In this document: positions 1-5,776 of the stretch, in pieces
Numbering within the stretch: the first letter of the stretch is position 1
Layout: each line of letters begins with the position of its first letter
Origin: Flavobacterium sp.
GTDB taxonomy: Bacteria > Bacteroidota > Bacteroidia > Flavobacteriales > Flavobacteriaceae
Length of the DNA: 5,979 nucleotides
Reading direction: 5' to 3'
NCBI GenBank assembly: GCA_024642295.1
Contig: JAHEBK010000118.1
Span: 1-5,979, forward strand
Notes under the pieces: generated by a model
Seen by the model: the letters and a program-made list of their open reading frames with translations, nothing else
The model's database searches: none
Told to the model about the DNA's origin: nothing
Program-made: the position numbers and the translations under genes

Positions 1-1
1 T

Positions 2-55
2 AGGATTACATTTGACAATGGCGTTGTTGTCAATGAGCGTTTTATTAAAAAATAA
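2..55 (+). CDS. C-terminal tail of a T9SS sorting-domain protein (5' end outside window)
   Basis: Only the last 17 codons and a TAA stop are present. In frame 2 they read RITFDNGVVVNERFIKK. This matches the end of the complete gene downstream (KVTLENGGVVVERFIKE) with conservative changes and a one-residue shift. It has the form of the last strands of the type A T9SS sorting domain, which takes proteins across the outer membrane and is then cleaved by the PorU sortase. The downstream neighbour is therefore probably a paralog. The 3' untranslated sequence also resembles that of the neighbour. The function of the missing body of the protein cannot be told. The frame and stop are seen directly; the sorting-domain call rests on the match to the neighbour. 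Confidence 0.8.
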   Translation, partial: RITFDNGVVVNERFIKK

Positions 56-117
56 TTTGGCAAAATCAATACTACAATTGAATTAGATTGAAACAAAATG
101 TAGAACTAAAAAAGACT

Positions 118-157
118 GAATCGGGACAGAATTTATTTTCGGCAGATTCTTTTTTTT
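118..157 (+). terminator. Imperfect intrinsic terminator after the partial T9SS gene
   Basis: GAATC at 118-122 pairs with GATTC at 145-149. GAA at 129-131 pairs with TTC at 138-140 around a six-base loop. The middle of the stem is an unpaired internal loop. Eight T residues follow at 150-157. It lies 62 bases past the stop codon and is homologous to the perfect terminator at 1843-1879; positions 119-140 and 1844-1865 agree at 21 of 22 bases. The 3' arm has diverged, so this copy should be weaker. Confidence 0.6.
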
Positions 158-180
158 GTCAAAATTTTAAGATATATTGG

Positions 181-235
181 TATTACGTTTTACAAATAAA
201 AAAAGAACTAAACTACTTTATTCAAAAACGTAATA
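181..235. repeat. 11-bp perfect inverted repeat with 33-base spacer
   Basis: TATTACGTTTT at 181-191 is the exact reverse complement of AAAACGTAATA at 225-235. The spacer is AT-rich. The arms could be two half-sites of a regulator bound on a looped or long operator, or the stem of a structured RNA. No T tract follows the right arm (it is followed by AGTAAG), so it does not look like a terminator. The pairing is seen directly; any function is inference. Confidence 0.4.
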
Positions 236-284
236 AGTAAGAGTTAAAAATATTTTGGGCGATTCACAAATTATTCTAGGAGAA

Positions 285-389
285 ATGATAAGAAGATCTG
301 TTGATTGGTTAAAAATCTATGATGCCCTATATTTTAGACAGCAATATGCCATTTGTAACAATAATCAAACGTTATCTGACAATAATTAA
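285..389 (+). CDS. Possible 34-residue small ORF, unrecognized
   Basis: An ATG at 285 opens 34 codons ending in TAA at 387-389. The product begins MIRRSVDWLKIYDALYFRQQ and ends with an Asn-rich, polar segment. An AGGAG sequence at 278-282 precedes the start but lies only two bases from it, closer than an efficient ribosome binding site. The frame stays open upstream to a stop at 234-236, so it could also be a remnant of a longer coding sequence. There is no signal peptide, membrane segment or family motif. In such AT-rich DNA an ORF of this length can arise by chance, and the best promoter candidate for the downstream gene lies inside it. Treat as doubtful. Confidence 0.15.
   Translation: MIRRSVDWLKIYDALYFRQQYAICNNNQTLSDNN
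305..335 (+). promoter_or_regulatory. Candidate Bacteroidota-type promoter for the T9SS gene
   Basis: TTG at 305-307 is followed after 20 bases by TATATTTT at 328-335. The Bacteroidota consensus is a -33 TTG and a -7 TAnnTTTG about 19-21 bases apart, so spacing fits and only the last G of the -7 box is missing. It would give a leader of roughly 175 bases before the ATG at 519, which is long. No better match was found nearer the gene. Such short motifs are frequent by chance in AT-rich DNA. Confidence 0.2.
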
Positions 390-518
390 ACCCCTAAACG
401 AATGGCTTTATTTAATTTTACCAAACAGTTATTTGTAAATGATTAAAGAAACAAAAGTTTTTAAAAATCACAGATACATAATCTGATTAATACTAACTAT
501 AAATTAAAAACAAAAATT

Positions 519-1784
519 ATGAAAAAAATTACTTTATTGATTGCTTTTATAGCAACAACTTTTACTTATGCACAAAAAGTGTATGATTTCACTGGAAGTC
601 AGAATCCTGGAAACTGGATACAAGCTGGTAATGGTTCAAGTGTAACAACAAGTGCTGCTGGTTTAGTTTTTGAATTTGTCGCTGGTACTCCTAGAATTGA
701 CATAGGTCGAGCTATTGATCCTTTTGTTGTTACTGCTGGAAGTTATATGTTAGTAACCCTAATTAACAACAATACCGAAGTAGGAAGTTTTAGTGGTTTC
801 TATGATAAAAACACTGTTGGGCAAACTGGAACAAACTTTGTAGGTTTCCAAGCAGGAATGGTAAAGGCTAGTGCTCCTGGAGCTGGAGTAGAAAGAACCT
901 ATGTGTTTGATTTGTCTAATGCTGCATACATAAATGACCCTGGAAATATGACAGGCAATGATACTGATAATACTGCAAATATGGAATATATTGGTATCCG
1001 TTTTAGAAATGCTACAGGTGCTGTCTTAGCAGGAACTAGTGCTGCTAATGGTAATATTATCCTTAAAAGAATTGAGATAGTTAATCTTGGCGTTGAAGCA
1101 AAAACTGATTTCAATTTTGCTGCTAACAACTTTGGTATTCCTGGTTTTTCAGGAACAAATGGAACTGTTACAGACGGAAATACAACCTTAGATTGGGCAT
1201 CTGACAACTCTAATGCGGCACCAAAGTTTAGTCAAACATTTTATAAAGTTGATGCATCTGCTAATACCTATGTGCACGCTTTGATTAGCAGCAATGCTTC
1301 AAATGCAGATCAATTGAAATTTCAATTCGTAGATGCAACTAGTGCTACTCAAACTTATGGCAATCAAGCTATAAACATAGGCTCTGCTTCGGTTTTTACT
1401 CAATCTTTGACTAGTAAGCCAACTTGGACCGGAGATATAAAAGACTGGAGATTAACATTTTCTGTTGCAGCTGGAGGAAATGTTAACACTGGAGCTGTAA
1501 AAATTTCGAGAATATATTTTGACAATAATGCCACATTAGGTACTGAAGATTTTGAGTCTTTATCTTCTTTCTCTTTATATCCTAACCCAGCAAGTAACAC
1601 ATTGAATATTTCTTCTACAAAAAATGTTGCTTCAGTAGCAATTTACAATATGTTAGGACAAAATGTTGCTTCACAAGCAGGAGGAAATGAAGTAAATGTA
1701 AGCGGTTTAAACGCAGGTATCTATGTTGCTAAAGTAACTTTAGAAAACGGAGGGGTTGTTGTTGAGCGTTTTATCAAAGAATAA
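519..1784 (+). CDS. T9SS type A sorting domain-containing secreted protein
   Basis: A 421-residue protein, probably exported across the inner membrane by Sec and across the outer membrane by the type IX system. Residues 1-19 form a signal peptide (MKK, a hydrophobic core, then TYAQ). Residues about 21-190 and 196-336 are two beta-rich, Ser/Thr/Asn-rich segments. Each opens with a DF-type strand and closes with a K-I-x-R-I strand (KRIEIVNL, SRIYFDNN), as in jelly-roll or carbohydrate-binding-like domains. A TE/DFE linker leads to the sorting domain at about 347-421, with the FSLYPNPASNTLNIS signature, a central VAIYNMLGQ strand, an LNAGIYVAKV strand and the final ERFIKE. By family knowledge PorU removes this domain and anchors the cargo to the surface or releases it. 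No catalytic motif is visible, so an adhesive or glycan-binding role is only a guess. It has a paralogous tail just upstream and its own strong terminator. The start is fixed by the signal peptide. Confidence 0.92.
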   Translation: MKKITLLIAFIATTFTYAQKVYDFTGSQNPGNWIQAGNGSSVTTSAAGLVFEFVAGTPRIDIGRAIDPFVVTAGSYMLVTLINNNTEVGSFSGFYDKNTVGQTGTNFVGFQAGMVKASAPGAGVERTYVFDLSNAAYINDPGNMTGNDTDNTANMEYIGIRFRNATGAVLAGTSAANGNIILKRIEIVNLGVEAKTDFNFAANNFGIPGFSGTNGTVTDGNTTLDWASDNSNAAPKFSQTFYKVDASANTYVHALISSNASNADQLKFQFVDATSATQTYGNQAINIGSASVFTQSLTSKPTWTGDIKDWRLTFSVAAGGNVNTGAVKISRIYFDNNATLGTEDFESLSSFSLYPNPASNTLNISSTKNVASVAIYNMLGQNVASQAGGNEVNVSGLNAGIYVAKVTLENGGVVVERFIKE

Positions 1785-1842
1785 TTTTTATGATTGCCTT
1801 TAATACCACAGTTAATAACTAAAACAAGAACTAAGAACGATT

Positions 1843-1879
1843 AAATCGGAACAGAATTTATTTTCTGTTCCGATTTTTT
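1843..1879 (+). terminator. Strong intrinsic terminator after the T9SS gene
   Basis: The arms 1843-1856 and 1863-1876 pair over 14 bases without a mismatch around a six-base TTTATT loop, and T residues run through 1879. The core of the stem is TCGGAACAG paired with CTGTTCCGA. It begins 58 bases after the stop at 1784. A homologous but degenerated copy lies at 118-157. Confidence 0.92.
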
Positions 1880-2012
1880 ATTGCATCTATATTGAATTGT
1901 ATTTATTGATTATTGAAAAGAGTAAAGGATTACAAGTTCAGATTTTTGGAAAATTACTGCTGTTTTATAAATTTAATTTTTCAACCCTTGATTCCTATTA
2001 TTTCCAACTATA

Positions 2013-2049
2013 AAAAGTCGTCAATTTTTAACTAAAACTGACGGCTTTT
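2013..2049 (-). terminator. Terminator hairpin of the barrel gene, between converging genes
   Basis: Arms 2013-2023 and 2039-2049 are complementary at 10 of 11 positions. The odd pair is a T-G wobble if transcribed rightwards and a C-A mismatch if transcribed leftwards. Four further A-T pairs can form inside (2025-2028 with 2034-2037). Read leftwards, the hairpin ends in CTTTTTATAG and starts 15 bases beyond the stop of the barrel gene. Read rightwards it ends in CTTTTATTTG, so it may act in both directions. The T9SS gene already has its own terminator, so the main role is probably for the minus-strand transcript. Confidence 0.7.
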
Positions 2050-2063
2050 ATTTGTTTTATCTT

Positions 2064-4751
2064 TTACAAATTATACTTCATAGAAAATATCACATAGCGC
2101 GGTTGCACCGTATATTGCGACGTTCTAGTTGAAAATTGTGAAAAATTATCATCATTCAATGAAGTGGTATTCAAGATATTGGTTGCCGAAAGTTTGTACT
2201 CCATTTTAGCTCCTTTCTTCTGGTAAATCAAGCTGGCACTCAAGAAATCATATTCATTTTGTACCGTTCTTGTATTATTACGATAGTTGTAAAACTCATA
2301 TTCCGATACAAAAGAAAAAGCTTTAAGGAAATAATAATCTAATTTCACTGATGGACTATCCGTATAGAAAGTTGTTCCGTTGTATTCATTGATGGAGTAG
2401 TTATATCCAAATTCTAAATTAGGCATGTTCTTATAATTAGTCGATGCCTTAATAGAATACCTTTGTGTTAAACTCTCTGTAGTAGCCAATACATTATTTT
2501 GAATATTATTGAATTTTGACCAATTAATACTTGCGCCAACACTGGCTTTATAATTTTTTAAAAATGAACGGCCATAATTCCCTGAACCCGATAATGTTTC
2601 ATCGGCTAAATTTGAATTATAGGGGGACGAGGATTGATTGATTCCCGTAAAAATAGATCTAGTTTTTACTGCGTCGATATTTTTAGTATAAGTCGCATTC
2701 GCAAAAATATTTTCTAAATTGTACATATTATACTTAAAATAACGCAAGGAATGCACTTGAGAAATTGCATTTTCTAACGCTCTATTCCCTTGCGAAAGGC
2801 TGTTATAATTAGAAAAAACATAGCCTTCGACTAATTTATTGATATCTGTAAAACTATTGGTTAAGGAATAATTATACGTCAAACTTTCTGATTTTTTAAT
2901 TTGATACAATGCAAAAACATCTGGTAAAACTCTAACAAAACTTTGCTTATAATCAGTTCCTAATTGTTGGTTATTCATATCATAATAATGCAAACTTACC
3001 CCTGGATTGAACGTAAATTTCCCTGTCAAAATTTTATAATGCAATCCCAAATACGTATCGTTAAAACCATACGTTACTTGGTTATTATTTTCAACTGCAT
3101 TCAAATCATTTATAGCTTTATTGTCTAAAATTTGAAAAATATGTGAGTTGAAATTTTGATACGAATAGGTTTCTCCCAAAGTTAAATTGATATTACTCTT
3201 AGGTGTTAACATATAGTAATAATCGATTTTAGCATCAATTTTATTGGTTTTTACAAAACGATTCTGATTTAAATCATTACGAGTTTGACCCGAAACATAA
3301 TCGGTTAAATTAAAAGGTTGACTTTGTAAATTGGCATTATAAAATGGATTTTCGTCTTGATATAAATGTTGGGCTTCAAAGGCAAAAATATTTTTATCAT
3401 TTAAAGTATAATACAAATTCAAGTTCTGATTGAAAGAAACAGGGGTTTGTTTTTTAGCGGTAAAAATATCCTCCGTTTTTGACACTGAATTAACAATAGA
3501 CTCTCTAAATAGCGTCGCAAACTCATCTTGTTTTGAAAATTTAGACAACAGATCGTAATCAAATTGCAATTTGGTATTGGGTTTATAACTCGAACTTAGT
3601 TTAAACATTCCAAAGCTGCTTTTTTGTGCTACTTCTTGTTGGTTTTTTTCTTGGTTGCCCGAATTAATAATAGTTGTTTGTGATTTGGTTTCTAGCTCAG
3701 TATTAGAACTGGATAAAATTCCAAAACCACTTAGATTCCAAGCTTTGTTAACACTGTAAGAGAAATTTGTTGCTCCAAATTTAGTTTCGATATCTTTGGC
3801 TCTATTGTTTCTCATACCTGAAATTCCTAAATCATTGGACGAAACATTAAAACTGCTTCCTCCCTTTCTAGAAACACCTCTAAAGCCTCCAGTCATTTTA
3901 TAATAATCTTGAGTCGTTAGTGGCAACTCACCGATATTATTAAAATTAGAAATAAGATTAACACTGTATTTTGGACTGTAATAAAATAATTTGGGATTAA
4001 TTACATAACGACTTTCTTCATGAGCCACTCCTGCTCCCGCATTAACATCTCCAAACCAAAAGTTTTTCTTTCCAGATTTTAGTTTGATATTCATCGCAAC
4101 ATTATCCTGATTATTCTCGACACCTTTCAGCGCCCCCACTTCGCTAAAATTTCGCAACACTTGGATTTTGTCAATAGCATCCGCGGGAATGTTTTTAACG
4201 CCTAATTTTGTGTCGCCATCAAAAAAGTCTTTCCCTTCCACCATTAATTTGGTCACTTTCTTCCCTTCTACTTCTACTTCTCCATCAGCATTTACCTCAA
4301 CTCCTGGTAGTTTTTTCAAAACATCTTCTAGTTTTCGTTCCGTTCCTGATTTGAAAGAATCTGCATTATAGACAATCGTATCTCCTTTAATAGAAACGGG
4401 CATTTCACGCACAATTTCGACACCTTCCAATTCAATTCCGCCTGCTTCCATCTCAACGGTTTTGATGATATTTTCTTGAGCAGTAACAATTTCGAGAATT
4501 TTACTTTTCATTCCCAGATAACTGATGTTAATACTATAGGGGGTATTCATATTTAAGGAAAGATTGAACTTTCCCTTATCATTTGTAATCGCATAGGAAT
4601 CCATCGCTTTTGTATTTTGATTGACAGCCATGACATTTGCCATTTCAAGAGGTTGTCCAGCTGTATCTTTGATAAATCCATCCAAACGAATGGATTGTGC
4701 AACAGAAATCAAGGAGCACATAAATAAAACCACCAAAAGAGTGTTTTTCAT
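2064..4751 (-). CDS. Outer membrane beta-barrel protein with carboxypeptidase-like regulatory and plug domains (TonB-dependent receptor-like)
   Basis: An 895-residue outer membrane protein. Residues 1-19 are a signal peptide ending SVAQ. Residues about 21-100 form a carboxypeptidase-D-regulatory-like beta-sandwich (LDGFIKDTAGQPLEMANV, then TNDKGKFNL and INISYLGMKSK). Residues about 108-225 resemble a TonB receptor plug, with a degenerate TonB-box-like ELEGVEIV, the IKGDTIVYNADSFK stretch, EDVLKKLPGVEVNADGEV, and IDKIQVLRNF. From about 230 to the end are alternating aromatic/polar strands of a large barrel, in the style of the OMP_b-brl_3 family (PF14905, by memory). These features fit uptake or export of an unknown substrate. 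The last residues are FSMKYNL, ending in Leu rather than the usual aromatic residue. There is no SusD partner. It follows the GLPGLI gene by 44 bases on the same strand, probably as one operon. The start is supported by the signal peptide and an A-rich leader. The fold class is confident; the substrate is unknown. Confidence 0.92.
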   Translation of the reverse strand: MKNTLLVVLFMCSLISVAQSIRLDGFIKDTAGQPLEMANVMAVNQNTKAMDSYAITNDKGKFNLSLNMNTPYSINISYLGMKSKILEIVTAQENIIKTVEMEAGGIELEGVEIVREMPVSIKGDTIVYNADSFKSGTERKLEDVLKKLPGVEVNADGEVEVEGKKVTKLMVEGKDFFDGDTKLGVKNIPADAIDKIQVLRNFSEVGALKGVENNQDNVAMNIKLKSGKKNFWFGDVNAGAGVAHEESRYVINPKLFYYSPKYSVNLISNFNNIGELPLTTQDYYKMTGGFRGVSRKGGSSFNVSSNDLGISGMRNNRAKDIETKFGATNFSYSVNKAWNLSGFGILSSSNTELETKSQTTIINSGNQEKNQQEVAQKSSFGMFKLSSSYKPNTKLQFDYDLLSKFSKQDEFATLFRESIVNSVSKTEDIFTAKKQTPVSFNQNLNLYYTLNDKNIFAFEAQHLYQDENPFYNANLQSQPFNLTDYVSGQTRNDLNQNRFVKTNKIDAKIDYYYMLTPKSNINLTLGETYSYQNFNSHIFQILDNKAINDLNAVENNNQVTYGFNDTYLGLHYKILTGKFTFNPGVSLHYYDMNNQQLGTDYKQSFVRVLPDVFALYQIKKSESLTYNYSLTNSFTDINKLVEGYVFSNYNSLSQGNRALENAISQVHSLRYFKYNMYNLENIFANATYTKNIDAVKTRSIFTGINQSSSPYNSNLADETLSGSGNYGRSFLKNYKASVGASINWSKFNNIQNNVLATTESLTQRYSIKASTNYKNMPNLEFGYNYSINEYNGTTFYTDSPSVKLDYYFLKAFSFVSEYEFYNYRNNTRTVQNEYDFLSASLIYQKKGAKMEYKLSATNILNTTSLNDDNFSQFSTRTSQYTVQPRYVIFSMKYNL

Positions 4752-4795
4752 AAGTTCTTATTTTTAGTATACTATTTTTTTGATGAGTTTAGAAA

Positions 4796-5692
4796 TTAAC
4801 GCCTACCTCCGCCACCTATACGGTTACCGCCGCCACTTGGTCTTTGATTAGACTCCATAAATTCTTTTGTTTTTTTAACTACGGTTTCGTCATAGTCTTT
4901 TTGAGAAATCACTTTACCGGTAGTTGATGGCTTGATGATTGTTTTTTCTTTAGGATTTAGAACAATTTTTGAACATAAAATCACCGTCTTTCCATCGTTA
5001 ATTTCCAAAATCAATCCTGGCAATCCCCAGTATTTATCAGGCCCTTGGTTCACGGGGATTTCAGGCGTGTACCATGCTGTTATTGTTGCTTCTTTGGGTG
5101 CCATTAAATTATCCAGCAGATTCGTTTTCTTTTCTTTTGTATCCTCTTCTTTTTTCTTTTCATCTTCTCTTTTAGGTCTTAAAGCATTAAAATCAGGTTC
5201 AGTAATTGTTAATGTCGCTGTAGCTTTAAAACAATTATACCCTCCAATTAAACGGCTTTCTCCTTCCATTTTCCATTGTAATTTAGGAAGGGAGTCTCTA
5301 ACCAAGAATTGTTTCCCCATAAATTCTTTATCTATGGTATACATTTTTTGTTTTACATTTTTGTAATAAGTCCCACCACTACCCATCATTGAACTCCACA
5401 TTCGCATTCCACCACCATTTTGCCCTGGTGCATCTAGTTTTTCTTCTTCTTTATAAATCGAAGCGGTTTTATCGAAATTGAGAATAAAGGTTTTTTCAAA
5501 CATTGATTTCATTCTGTCTTCCATTCTTTTTTGCATCTCGGGAGTAATATCTCTATTTCCCTTCATTCGCTCCATAAACTCAGCTGAACTGGTTTTCGAC
5601 TGGTAAACCGCTATTCCTTGAAACTCTTGTGCTTGAACGCTTAAAAAAGCAGTAAAAGCAAAAACTAGTAGTAAAACTCTTTTATTCATCAT
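4796..5692 (-). CDS. GLPGLI family secreted protein
   Basis: A 298-residue member of the GLPGLI family (TIGR01200, also called Porph_ging), a Bacteroidota family of exported proteins with no established activity. Residues 1-22 are a signal peptide ending VQAQ. The signature reads YWGLPGLILEIND at 221-233. Upstream are a KTFILNFDKTASIYKEEEKLDAP block at about 67-89, GGTYYKNV at 106-113, and an IGGYNCFKATA block at 149-159. Two cysteines, 154 and 240, could form a disulfide. Residues 40-142 carry 13 methionines. Residues 172-190 are a Lys/Glu-rich segment, and the end (286-298) is a Gly/Arg-rich tail. The start is a double ATG; the second, at 5689, would work equally well. It is the first gene of a likely operon with the barrel protein, which suggests joint action at the outer membrane. 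The family call is firm; the function is unknown. Confidence 0.95.
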   Translation of the reverse strand: MMNKRVLLLVFAFTAFLSVQAQEFQGIAVYQSKTSSAEFMERMKGNRDITPEMQKRMEDRMKSMFEKTFILNFDKTASIYKEEEKLDAPGQNGGGMRMWSSMMGSGGTYYKNVKQKMYTIDKEFMGKQFLVRDSLPKLQWKMEGESRLIGGYNCFKATATLTITEPDFNALRPKREDEKKKEEDTKEKKTNLLDNLMAPKEATITAWYTPEIPVNQGPDKYWGLPGLILEINDGKTVILCSKIVLNPKEKTIIKPSTTGKVISQKDYDETVVKKTKEFMESNQRPSGGGNRIGGGGRR

Positions 5693-5776
5693 TTTTCTTA
5701 TATTTAATATTTTTCAAATTATTTCTATTGTTATTTAATGTTTCTCATGTGCCGTTTTTTTGTAATTTGCAACACT
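5693..5776. promoter_or_regulatory. Divergent promoter region between the GLPGLI gene and the right-edge gene
   Basis: These 84 bases must hold the start signals for both divergent genes unless transcripts come from elsewhere. The heptamer TAATTTG, one base shorter than the -7 consensus TAnnTTTG, occurs once on each strand: at 5763-5769 on the plus strand, seven bases before the ATG at 5777, and at 5715-5721 on the minus strand, 22 bases before the ATG at 5692. Neither has a TTG at the expected -33 distance. If the plus copy were used, the mRNA would be nearly leaderless. The location is sound; the exact boxes are weak. Confidence 0.3.

Larger units (their letters stand above)
158..518. other. 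Gene-poor intergenic region upstream of the T9SS gene
   Basis: About 360 bases of AT-rich sequence with no long ORF on either strand. It holds an 11-bp inverted repeat (181-191 with 225-235), a 34-codon ORF of doubtful status (285-389) and a weak promoter-like pair (305-335). The last 20 bases before the ATG at 519 are very A-rich without a clear Shine-Dalgarno sequence, which is usual for Flavobacteriaceae leaders. No tRNA-like or known riboswitch structure was recognized. Confidence 0.6.

Noticed and set aside
423..440. TTATTTG near 429-435 as a -7 box closer to the T9SS start
   Set aside because: It lacks the two-base spacing of TAnnTTTG and there is no TTG about 20 bases upstream.
899..1207. 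102-codon minus-strand ORF inside the T9SS gene
   Set aside because: It lies wholly within a well-supported plus-strand gene with signal peptide and sorting domain; its product has no recognizable motif.
1400..1600. 66-codon minus-strand ORF inside the T9SS gene
   Set aside because: Antisense shadow of the coding sequence, without family features or its own leader.
1881..2012. Possible small RNA or gene between the converging terminators
   Set aside because: The 132 bases are AT-rich with no meaningful ORF, no strong hairpin and no promoter-like pair.
4168..4371. 67-codon plus-strand ORF opposite the plug domain of the barrel gene
   Set aside because: Ser/Pro/Thr/Phe-rich product is what the antisense of Glu/Lys/Gly/Val-rich codons gives; the minus-strand frame is clearly the gene.
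4932..5366. 144-codon plus-strand ORF opposite the GLPGLI gene
   Set aside because: Its Ser/Phe-rich run mirrors the Lys/Glu-rich segment of the GLPGLI protein; the minus-strand frame carries the diagnostic GLPGLI motif.
2064..5692. Polysaccharide utilization locus (SusC/SusD pair)
   Set aside because: The barrel has a regulatory domain and a plug, but there is no SusD-like lipoprotein and no carbohydrate-active enzyme, and the partner is a GLPGLI protein.
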